From Porphyridium purpureum (lineage: Eukaryota; Rhodophyta; Bangiophyceae; Porphyridiales; Porphyridiaceae), in assembly GCA_008690995.1 (NCBI GenBank), contig VRMN01000001.1, forward strand, positions 1,860,001 through 1,924,000: a stretch of DNA of 64,000 bases. Direction: 5' to 3'. The translations under genes were made by a program, and so were the position numbers. Shown piece by piece: positions 8,363 through 16,573 of the stretch (position 1 is the first letter of the stretch; each line of letters opens with the position of its first letter). The notes under the pieces are model-generated. The model saw nothing but the letters and a program-made list of their open reading frames with translations. It was not told where the DNA came from and searched no databases.

Positions 8363-10720
8363 TCACTCGTTCCACTCATATCGTCCGGCCTCAAGGCTGG
8401 CCCCGCAATGCGCCCGAGCCTCGTCCACCGAGAGCTTGTCCGTACGCTGTGGTGATAAGGACTCAGGGCCATGAAGAGCGCCCGAGTCGCTCAAATAGTT
8501 CAACCTGCGCACGCGCGCGTTCAAGTCACGGTCCATGCCACCGTCTTCCTCCTCGTCGTCGGCTGGCACAAATTCAGTGAAAGGATCCTGCAGGCTTGTC
8601 TGCCACGCATCGCGAAAGACGAGTTCAGAATCATTCAGCTCGCACGATTCTAACAGCGCCAGTAGCTTCTTCTTATCTAGGTGCGTTCCAACAAAAACCA
8701 GCTCAGATTCTCGGTCGCCACACCGCTCGTGATCTTCTGGTTGGGGAAGGCTCGCCATTTTTTCTCGCACAGACTTTGGCCACTGTTCTTCGGGAACACT
8801 CGCCCAAAACGGTGTTCCGCGCTTAACTGAGGCCACGTCGCCGGCCTGCGCCCATATCAAGGGCGCTCGCATCCGCGTGGCAAGCCACAACCGGCCTGTT
8901 GAACGCAAGACCCCATCAAAGGTCGCCATGTCGTTCAGGCGTTCGTACAATCGCGCTGGGTGAAAGGGACGCGTGGACTTGTACACAAACGCAACATCCT
9001 TCAGTCCTTTGCTTTGTTTCGCTATGCCCTCATTACCGTGCGCAATCAACGCGCGACGCCATGTAGCCGCCAGAGCGCTCCTGATGGGGTCATACGCGGC
9101 TGTATGCATGATGGCTGCCGGAGGCACTTGATCAACAGGCGCGGTAATAATTGTTGCGGCTCGATTCAATGTGCTCACCACGCTTTCCAGCCGTGTCTTC
9201 TCACCGACTGGAGCCGGAGTGCCATTGGACACTGCCACGACCACGTTCGCGTCTTCTATCAGTGATACCAGCATCATGGCCCTTTGGCCACTGTCGTTTT
9301 CGTTCGCTGCGTCTTTCTTGCTGACGGCTTGAGCTTTCACATCGGGTGCTGCTTGAAGCATCGGGGTGTATCGAATCTCGAACGTACTCCGTGAGTCCGG
9401 CGCGGGTGACTTTTCTGCTTGTTCTCCTTCCGACTCTGCCCACTCTGTATTCTGCGTCGAGGACGGTCCGTCAGTGACGGCTTCAATGCCATTCTTCTGA
9501 CCAAGATCTCGGAGAAAAGTGTCTTCATCGACCACAGTGACAAGGCAGTCTACCTTGACGTTCACCTCGTGGTCGAGCTCACGGGCAAGCTGAATCGGAT
9601 TCCACATTCCCGCCCCAGAGCCTTCAATAATAATATAGTCATGTTCACGGCGGCTCGAAATCACACGGATCACATTATTCAGCTCCTTAACGGACCGGCA
9701 ACGGAAAAAGGCACTTGTATCGTACCCTTGGGGCGCCGGCGCCGACGCCAACTCTGGGAGCACTTGTTTGAATACTAGAGGTGCGAACGCTGCTTGTGGG
9801 CACACTGCGAGCGTCTGTTCTTCTGCCGCTTCCATAGAGCTATCACGCACAACTTCTTGGCTAGATACGCCGATATTTTCTTTCGACCTATCAGTCCCTT
9901 CTTGCCGTATTTCTGGTTCTTCCTCCCGCTCCTTTGGTCCGAGGGAGATCAATATGGCCCGCGTCTCCGAGGGAATGTTGGCCAGGATGCTCGCACAAAA
10001 CTTGCTCCGCAAGGCAGCATCACATCCGGACACGATTGAAATACCCGGCGCAACAAAGCCATTCCTCTCGGGCCGCTCCATGTCGTCGCTCGTATCCTGT
10101 CCTCCACCTGTCTTGCTTTGAGACGTGGTGCCACTAGTACCATTCATCGACACATTCGCGGCATCAGCGCCAGACATGCCCGCCGTGTCATGAGACGGCG
10201 TTTCTAGCTGCATGCGACGCTCCAACATTTCACGGTGCTGCTGCAGCTTCCACGAGGCACGCGCAGCCTCCACTGCTGCTCGGCGCGCTTGCGTGCCGAC
10301 ACAATGGCCCTCAGTACACGTGTTATCTGCGTCTGTGCGCATTTCCATCGCGGCGGGGCCCGCCTGGGTCTGCGGCTCACTCTGCACGCACGGCTCAGCG
10401 GCGGCAAAATCATCGTGACCGTCATGGCCTCCAGTGTCCTCACCATCCTGATCCCTCGCGCTGCGTCCCGCCTCCCCCACCGCGGCAGCGTGCTGCCGCA
10501 GCAGCACTCGCCTGCCATGCCCATGCACAATAACCACTGCCGTGCTGACCCCAGCCCGCACAGTCCATCCCACAGCGTGCGCGCCGCTCGATCGCGTCCT
10601 CGCCCGCGCACAAGCGCATGGCGCACAGTACACGAAACAGGACCCTGTCCTCCTCATCCTCTCCCACCCACCCACCCCCCACCCTGTGCGCCTCTCCCCT
10701 GCCCTGCCCTCCCTCCGCAT
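8363..10720 (-). CDS. CobW-like pseudo-GTPase protein, paralogue of the N-terminal module of its downstream neighbour
   Basis: Protein of up to 785 residues, alignable throughout its core with the first module of the adjacent two-module gene. The nucleotide loop is replaced by SGCDAALRSKF (near residue 223). Only the last Cys of CxCC remains (FFRCRSVKEL, near 337). The Walker B/G3 area survives as YIIIEGSGAG. The G4 NKxD is gone (SLIEDANVVVAVSN, near 482). The CobW_C domain is intact (AFVYKSTRPFHPARLYERL near 576; ELVFVGTHLDKKKLLALL near 669), ending in an acidic tail. There is no second, catalytic module. The first ATG (10720) gives a Cys/Arg-rich N-terminus that may be a transit peptide; ATGs at codons 22, 125 and 127 are alternatives. 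Same strand and head-to-tail with the fused paralogue, so a tandem duplication is likely. Function unknown; possibly a metal-binding regulator. Confidence 0.88.
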   Translation of the reverse strand: MRREGRAGERRTGWGVGGWERMRRTGSCFVYCAPCACARARTRSSGAHAVGWTVRAGVSTAVVIVHGHGRRVLLRQHAAAVGEAGRSARDQDGEDTGGHDGHDDFAAAEPCVQSEPQTQAGPAAMEMRTDADNTCTEGHCVGTQARRAAVEAARASWKLQQHREMLERRMQLETPSHDTAGMSGADAANVSMNGTSGTTSQSKTGGGQDTSDDMERPERNGFVAPGISIVSGCDAALRSKFCASILANIPSETRAILISLGPKEREEEPEIRQEGTDRSKENIGVSSQEVVRDSSMEAAEEQTLAVCPQAAFAPLVFKQVLPELASAPAPQGYDTSAFFRCRSVKELNNVIRVISSRREHDYIIIEGSGAGMWNPIQLARELDHEVNVKVDCLVTVVDEDTFLRDLGQKNGIEAVTDGPSSTQNTEWAESEGEQAEKSPAPDSRSTFEIRYTPMLQAAPDVKAQAVSKKDAANENDSGQRAMMLVSLIEDANVVVAVSNGTPAPVGEKTRLESVVSTLNRAATIITAPVDQVPPAAIMHTAAYDPIRSALAATWRRALIAHGNEGIAKQSKGLKDVAFVYKSTRPFHPARLYERLNDMATFDGVLRSTGRLWLATRMRAPLIWAQAGDVASVKRGTPFWASVPEEQWPKSVREKMASLPQPEDHERCGDRESELVFVGTHLDKKKLLALLESCELNDSELVFRDAWQTSLQDPFTEFVPADDEEEDGGMDRDLNARVRRLNYLSDSGALHGPESLSPQRTDKLSVDEARAHCGASLEAGRYEWNE

Positions 10721-11148
10721 TCAACACGGCCGGCCTCAGTAATCATCAACACGCTCACACATGCACGACCAACATCATGCTCCAGCTCAACTGTACCGTG
10801 GGTACACCCCCCCCTTCGCGTTTGAACGAACCCCAACTCCATCAGCACATTTCCAAAACCATGTTCGGAACAAACACACACACACACACACCCCACGCCA
10901 TTCACATCATTCAAATCTCGCATCTCCCTCCTTGGTTCACGGCTTTTATCGGTTTCATGGTTTCATTAAAAGAGGGTTTAAATAAGTATGTTAAATAATT
11001 GTGCGTCCAGCGCTGGAAGTGTAAGCGACTTTGCGTCGCTTCCGGTTTGGTGGTTGGGTTGGTGGGTGGGTGGGTTTCTTCGGCATGGGGAAGAGACAGC
11101 GACAGCGAGAGGGAGGGAGGGAGGTAGAGAGACGTGCGGCGCGGGGAG
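10721..11148. promoter_or_regulatory. Divergent promoter between the pseudo-GTPase and TLDc genes
   Basis: 428 bases with an ACTGTAC motif (10790-10796, 70 bases upstream of the minus gene), (AC)9 at 10874-10891, an AT-rich patch near 10975-11003 and a purine-rich leader (GA and GGGA runs, about 11090-11135) immediately before the plus-strand ATG. Confidence 0.6.
10790..10796 (-). promoter_or_regulatory. GTACAGT motif upstream of the pseudo-GTPase gene
   Basis: Sense-oriented GTACAGT 70 bases before the ATG at 10720. Confidence 0.45.
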
Positions 11149-12954
11149 ATGATGGGCGAGGATGAAGAGAGCTGGTCACGGCGTGTGGAGCAGGAGATAG
11201 AGTTGGCGCGGATACGCAGCGACCAAGATGCCGCGCGCGCCGCGTTGGTGGAGCGCGAGCGCCGGAGGAAGCGGCGCGCGACGTTTGAACCGGCGGCGTC
11301 TGGAGAGCGACGCAGCGCTGACGCCGGCGGTGGTGGGGGTGGTGCGGCAGTTCGCGATCGGAATGTGCCGTCTGCGCAACCGGTCTGGGAATTGAAGCAG
11401 GAGGCGATAAAGCATGAGCTGGAGGCCACGCTCATCTCCACAAAGCTGGCGCTCGCACAGCTGCGCTTCGAACGCGACAGCCTCGAGCTCGAACTGCGCT
11501 CCATGCGTAAACGCTGGCACGCAGACGCGAGCGTAGTGCGCAGCGGCTCGCGCGCGCACGAGTGGGCGGGAGCGGACGATGCGAGGCTCAGCGACGCCCC
11601 GGAGGCGCGTGCCGATGCCGCCCTGGCAGTCGGTTCTGGCCTCCATTTCGGCACGCTCGTCTCGCACGACGGCGCACAACTCACATTCGAAGCAGATGCA
11701 GCGCGCGGCATCCTGTTGCACGAGGCTGCAGCAAACGTGGCTCGCGCCTCCCTGTCGTTCGCCGCCGAGCGCACACAGGATATACTACCGCTGCTTGATG
11801 TGCTGTCTGTTGACCGCCATGACCGCCACGACCAGCTGCACTTTGTCGGATTTGAGCGTGCTCTGAACGGTCTTGTTGCTCAACTCAAGTCCTGCAAGGC
11901 GCAGATCCAGGCCGAGAGAAGACATTTGGGTACGGGCGCCGCTCAGCCTGACAATGGGTCGTGGATGGGCACGATTGAAGGGAATGATCCATCCTTCTCG
12001 CCAGAAGCCGAGCGCGACAGCGTCGAGCAGGTTATGTTGCTTCTTGCTGAAGACCCAGACGTCGTGAGCACCCTTTGGGACAAAATTCAAAGGCAGACCC
12101 TCAGAGAGGACCCATCGTCGGTCGAAGGCCCGTCCAAGGCGTCGCCCGTCGCGCCTTCTCTGACCTCTGATACCACTGAGAGCACGAGGATGAGGCAGAC
12201 TACAGAAACAGGCGAGCCTCAAAAGTTGCCCTTGCAGCCTTCTCACGCTTTGTCTGCCGGCCTGTTTGTACCTCACGCGCGCATACTCACGAGCTCAAGA
12301 CTTGGTGTCCTGTGCTCCTGGCTGGACGCCGATCATGTCCGGCTTGCTCAGTGGGAACTTGCTTATGAGGAGGACTTCACACAGATAGAACAAGGGACAG
12401 TGACGTCTTCTTCTCCGGTAGGACGGCGAGTCGATGAGATGTGCCAGCTCATGCGCTCCTTTCCCGTTTTGGTGGTGATAAGGTCGTTTGACGGCCTAGA
12501 CTTTGGTGCCATGATCACCAGCGCACCACGAGTTTGCTCAGAGAAAGAGTTCGCCCCGGACGGCATGCACGACAATGGCCAGGATGACTCATTGACAAGC
12601 AGCTTTGTGTTCGTCCTCGGCCGGTCAAACGTGAAGCATCCGCTTGACATCGGCGAGGCTCGCCAATACAGATGGACGGGTGCGAGCGCCAGGCCCTGTC
12701 TGACGAATGGCCCACTCGGAAGTCTGTTCATCGGGGACGGCGGATATAGCTCTGTCGACGCCGAGAACGACATCACAAGTTCCTCACACCGCCACGGCTT
12801 TGCGCTGTGGCTAGACGCATCACTGCAATACGGGGCCTCGTACGCATGCTCCACATTCTGCAGCCCGCCGCTTAATCACCCGGCCTCCAACGTCTTCCGC
12901 ATCGAAAAGGTCGAGGCGTGGGCGTGCAGCGCGCCTCGTACAACGTCTCAATGA
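11149..12954 (+). CDS. TLDc-domain protein with N-terminal coiled coil
   Basis: 601 residues. The N-terminal third is charged and helical (repeated Arg/Glu runs, then an amphipathic stretch containing LALAQLRFERDSLELELRSM), suggesting a coiled coil. A Ser/Thr/Pro-rich linker follows, then a TLDc domain at about 377-600. Recognisable TLDc landmarks are the opening ARILTSSRLGVL, the core strand FPVLVVIRSFDGLDFGAM, a FVFVLG strand, FIGDGGYSS, FALWLDASLQYG, and the closing FRIEKVEAWACS. TLDc proteins (OXR1, NCOA7, TBC1D24 relatives) protect against oxidative stress and in animals and yeast bind and disassemble the V-ATPase. No catalytic residues are known for the fold, so activity cannot be inferred. 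The longer frame starts at a GTG (11134); I used the ATG at 11149, preceded by a purine-rich leader. Confidence 0.85.
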   Translation: MMGEDEESWSRRVEQEIELARIRSDQDAARAALVERERRRKRRATFEPAASGERRSADAGGGGGGAAVRDRNVPSAQPVWELKQEAIKHELEATLISTKLALAQLRFERDSLELELRSMRKRWHADASVVRSGSRAHEWAGADDARLSDAPEARADAALAVGSGLHFGTLVSHDGAQLTFEADAARGILLHEAAANVARASLSFAAERTQDILPLLDVLSVDRHDRHDQLHFVGFERALNGLVAQLKSCKAQIQAERRHLGTGAAQPDNGSWMGTIEGNDPSFSPEAERDSVEQVMLLLAEDPDVVSTLWDKIQRQTLREDPSSVEGPSKASPVAPSLTSDTTESTRMRQTTETGEPQKLPLQPSHALSAGLFVPHARILTSSRLGVLCSWLDADHVRLAQWELAYEEDFTQIEQGTVTSSSPVGRRVDEMCQLMRSFPVLVVIRSFDGLDFGAMITSAPRVCSEKEFAPDGMHDNGQDDSLTSSFVFVLGRSNVKHPLDIGEARQYRWTGASARPCLTNGPLGSLFIGDGGYSSVDAENDITSSSHRHGFALWLDASLQYGASYACSTFCSPPLNHPASNVFRIEKVEAWACSAPRTTSQ

Positions 12955-13724
12955 CGCCATGTTCAACCTTTGTGCCGTCGTCGCGCCGGCCCTTCAAGAA
13001 CCCGCCACTCGCTGGAAGGATAGTTTGAATGACGCTCGAGCATCACCTGTAACTTGTGAATGCAAATGTACAACACCATGCCCTCTCGCCTTCCGCGCCC
13101 GCTCGCAGCCTTTTCGTGTGGCCAGCTGTCCTTGCGTCCGTGGCGTGCAGTCTGCGTCTCCACGTCGCTCAAACGGCGCACTACACGAAGACGCGAATCT
13201 GCCATTCACAGCGTTCACACTTCATGCATGACGACTCGCGGTCCTTGTGCGGCAGCGCCACAACCCGCGCGAGCCCGCTGCTTCGTCAGTTCACCTGTGT
13301 CTTTCCCATTTACACTACCCGACCGGGCATCCCACACCCCAGCAGCCACTGTACTCCAACGCCTCACTGTACTCCCTCCTCTCTCCCATATGCGCCGCTG
13401 CGGTACAGCGTTACACTAGCAAATTCAGCCTCAATGAAGCATCGCCACAAAACCCTAGCGCGTTTTGGTGCGTGTTGATATTGAAACGCGCCGTTCTTGC
13501 TAGCAAAGGCGAGATCCTTCGGCCTTGGAAGCACGTGGAGGTTCTGGATGTTCGTAGCAAGTGGGGGACGAGGCGGTGCACCTGGATAGCACGTGGATGG
13601 CACGTGGATAGTGGTTGAGACACGAGATAGACTCGACAAGGGGGTGAGCATCAGAGACGACCACGTTCGGACAGCTCGACTTGGGTTAGCACACGAGAAG
13701 TGACGGCACGCGGGCGAGAAGAAG
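12955..13724. promoter_or_regulatory. Intergenic region upstream of the EGY-like gene
   Basis: 770 bases without a gene. Contains two ACTGTAC motifs (13348-13354 and 13366-13372) and a cluster of three CACGTG G-boxes between 13532 and 13606. Confidence 0.55.
13532..13606. promoter_or_regulatory. Three CACGTG (G-box) elements
   Basis: Perfect CACGTG palindromes at 13532-13537, 13590-13595 and 13601-13606. The last two lie in 11-bp imperfect repeats of GCACGTGGATA. They end 119 bases before the ATG of a predicted plastid membrane protein. G-boxes bind bHLH/bZIP factors and are typical of light-responsive genes in the green lineage; use in red algae is not shown here. Confidence 0.5.
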
Positions 13725-15629
13725 ATGGGTTATACAATGACGTCGGCCTTCGCGACGCCGCGCGAAACGGCATTCGTGAGTGGTGTCACCGGCACGCCGT
13801 GTACGCGTGAGCGCGGCCGCGCGATATGCGTGTCTGGAAGGACCGAGCGCACGCGCGACGTCGGTAGTGGCGCAAGGCGGGCGAGAAGTTGTCGCGTGGC
13901 ATGCATGAGCACCGAGTCGCCGCAGCAGCAGGATGCGGCTGCGAAAGACGTCGCGCCAGAGTCATCGCCCTCGCCAGCGGACGGACAGACCTCCGCGGCG
14001 TCCTCGACATCTGCCTCCGCCTCGTCTCAGAAAGACGCCCATGGGTCCTCGGTGACGGCGCAGCAGATGCGCATGGAGGCCGAGCGGCTAAAGCTGCAGG
14101 CCCTGAAGGCAAAGCTGGAACAAGAGCGCGCCGAGCTCGCGGTGGAAAGGAGCAAGTTGGAACGCTCCAAGATGGGCTTCACGAAAAACGGTCTCGAGGC
14201 CGAAGAGTCGTCGTCTCAGACGCCTGGAAAAACGGACAATCCCGTGCCGGCGACTCCGACGGCAGAGCAGAGCAATGGCCACGCCCGTGAACCGTCTCAT
14301 GCGTCCAAGCCGGACGTCGAGCTGAAGACGGATCTGGACCAAAAGACCGAAAGGCTTTTGAAGGACATTGGCTACAACCAGAACGCGGCAAATAACAGTT
14401 CCAACCCGCTCGTGAAGGTGCTGCTTGCTGCCAACGTGCCGCTGATCTCCGAAGAGGACGTACAGGAACTGCAGGCACATGTGTTTGGCATGGGCTCCTT
14501 TTTCGTGACCAAGGTGATCAAAAGCCCGCTGCAGGACCGGGTCGTCTTTCGTGGCAACATGCGCGCAGGAATGGACTCGGACGCGGTGTTTGCTGCATTG
14601 ACGGCGAAAATGGACGAGCACAAACTAAGCGAACGCGTGCGTCTCTTCCTTTTGGAAGATATCGAGAATGACAAGCGCCCTGTGGTCATTGCGCTTCCGG
14701 CGCGTGCGACGCCGGCACCCAGCCGTGCGCGTGACTTCTTCGCGGTCGTGGCGGGTGTGCTGTCGTTGCTGACATGCGCGGGCTACTCGGTTGGGTCGTT
14801 TGGCCTGAATCCGAAATTTATGGAGCAAATTGCACAGGGCAACACGGAGGAGTTGTGGGCTGCGCTTCCCATTGCTTTGGGTACTTTCGGGATCATGCTT
14901 GCGCATGATATCGCGCAGCGCATAGTGGCGGCGCAAAAGAACATTGAGCTCGGGTTGCCGTTGTTCGTTCCCAGCCTTCAGTTGGGCACATACGGTGCGA
15001 TCACACCTTTCATATCGTTCCCGAAAGATCGCAATGACATGTTCGACGTGGCTGCGGTGGGTCCTCTTGTTGGCATGATTTTGTCTTTATCATCGTTGGT
15101 TTCAGGGCTCTATATGTCTGGTCTGGTGAGTACGGAGGCTGCTGCGTCGCTGCCGACCATTCCGACGGCGCTGTTCCACAGTTCGCTTCTTCTGAACACG
15201 TTTGCGTCGAGCCTGCTTCCGGACGGGCTGCTTCAGCAAAGCACAATTAGTGTTCATCCATTGGTCGTTGTCGGGTACACAGGCGCTCTGATTAATGCCT
15301 TGAACTTGATTCCGGTGGGCCGCCTCGACGGCGGGCGAATTGTCCAAAGCGTCCTCGGGCGCGCGCGCGCTGGTATCTTCAGCACGGTGGCTCTTGCGCT
15401 GCAGGGCTTCAGCAGTATTCTTGGTGGGAACTCGTTGCTCCTGATTTGGGGCCTAATTACTATCTTTCTTCAGCGCGAACCAGAAATTCCGTGCCAGAAT
15501 GAAATTTCAGAACCCTCGGAGGCTCGAAGTGCCATGGGCACCTTTCTGCTTGCGTTGGCCCTGTTGATTTTACTTCCCGTTCCCGGTGGCATAGGGTCGC
15601 TGTCGAATCTCACGGGTGGCGGGGCTTAA
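13725..15629 (+). CDS. EGY-like chloroplast site-2 protease homologue (peptidase M50) without a HExxH motif
   Basis: 634 residues with a plastid-type N-terminus (MTSAFATPRE, then an Arg/Ser-rich stretch to about residue 60), a Glu/Lys-rich coiled segment, a soluble domain, and about six hydrophobic segments. The M50 layout is clear: the helix that normally carries HExxH reads GIMLAHDIAQRIVAA (near residue 394), followed by the EGY2-like block GLPLFVPSLQLGTYGAIT, then AAVGPLVGM, and the second motif NLIPVGRLDGGRIVQ (near 532) with its Asp kept. The zinc site is altered from HExxH to HDxxQ, so two of the three catalytic residues of that motif differ. Arabidopsis EGY3 is also thought to be a proteolytically inactive member. 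Likely a thylakoid or envelope membrane protein; either a pseudoprotease or an unusual metal site. Three G-boxes lie just upstream. Confidence 0.88.
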   Translation: MGYTMTSAFATPRETAFVSGVTGTPCTRERGRAICVSGRTERTRDVGSGARRARSCRVACMSTESPQQQDAAAKDVAPESSPSPADGQTSAASSTSASASSQKDAHGSSVTAQQMRMEAERLKLQALKAKLEQERAELAVERSKLERSKMGFTKNGLEAEESSSQTPGKTDNPVPATPTAEQSNGHAREPSHASKPDVELKTDLDQKTERLLKDIGYNQNAANNSSNPLVKVLLAANVPLISEEDVQELQAHVFGMGSFFVTKVIKSPLQDRVVFRGNMRAGMDSDAVFAALTAKMDEHKLSERVRLFLLEDIENDKRPVVIALPARATPAPSRARDFFAVVAGVLSLLTCAGYSVGSFGLNPKFMEQIAQGNTEELWAALPIALGTFGIMLAHDIAQRIVAAQKNIELGLPLFVPSLQLGTYGAITPFISFPKDRNDMFDVAAVGPLVGMILSLSSLVSGLYMSGLVSTEAAASLPTIPTALFHSSLLLNTFASSLLPDGLLQQSTISVHPLVVVGYTGALINALNLIPVGRLDGGRIVQSVLGRARAGIFSTVALALQGFSSILGGNSLLLIWGLITIFLQREPEIPCQNEISEPSEARSAMGTFLLALALLILLPVPGGIGSLSNLTGGGA

Positions 15630-16573
15630 ATGACGACCCGCGCTTCGGCATGCGTATTTGTACTTTTACTGGAGCTCGTGTAAAGCTTAATCTGTTCAAG
15701 CTCGCCCCTTCCTTCAAACCGGCGGGTACCGAAGTGGGGCTGAAAGCCAAATGCGCGTGATTGCGCGGGACTTGGAGCGCCCCTGGAACCCTGCGTTGGT
15801 CACTTTCAAGCAATACCACCAACTAGAAGTGCGTCGGACGAGCTTTGCCGCTGCGCTCACGCGCATGGGGCTCGCACTCGTCTGCTCCAGTGTCAACTGA
15901 CAGTCCCCCGAAGCCCGGCACTTGCCGCCTTCCCCCTGATGAGCAACCCCGCATGCACTAAAACTCGTCGTTTTGATAGGAACATACTTGAATACAGCTT
16001 TCTTCTGAAGCACGGGGTTGCGTGTCTCGACTGTGCGTAGCGCGAAGACGGGAGAGGCAGTGGGGCCGCGTGAGAGAGAAGAGCGAGAGCTCGCATGCAC
16101 ATACCCGCACATACGCCCACCCAAGCACACGTCGGCTCTGACACCGTTTGGTTCGCGCTCACGGGCCTACGCGGCTTCCTGACAACCAAGCAATCCATTC
16201 GCTGTCGCAGCCAAGTCGCCCGGCGCATTCGTGTCGGCAGAAAGGAATGCACAGTCACGAGAGGAAGGACGACGCTACGGGCGGACGTACGTAAGAGCAA
16301 GATTCTTGCACGAACGCGCAAACAGCTGCTTGGCACGTGCCAAACGAGCCTGGTTCGGTTGTGGGAGGCAAGTTCGTTGTTCACGCGGATGCGGGGTCAA
16401 GCGAGCAGCGTTATAAAGCGGGAGCGCTGGGGCGCGGGAGCGAGAAGCGGGTGAGGACAGTTTCAGTGCGAACGTGAGCGCTTGCTTTCGTGGCGGCGTC
16501 GTGCTTCTCCCTCTTGGACATGCGAACGGCCACGCAACGAAAGTAAGGAGCATTCGTATCACGCTTGTACATA
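15630..16573. other. Intergenic region between EGY-like and MAP2K-like genes
   Basis: 944 bases with no credible gene. A TATA-like TTATAAAG lies at 16411-16418, about 160 bases before the kinase ATG. A CGTTTTGATA half-site, also present in the RNR2 inverted repeat, is at 15969-15978. Confidence 0.5.

Noticed and set aside
10911-11774. 287-codon minus-strand frame opposite the TLDc gene
   Set aside because: Ser/Arg/Ala-rich shadow of the coiled-coil region and its purine-rich leader.
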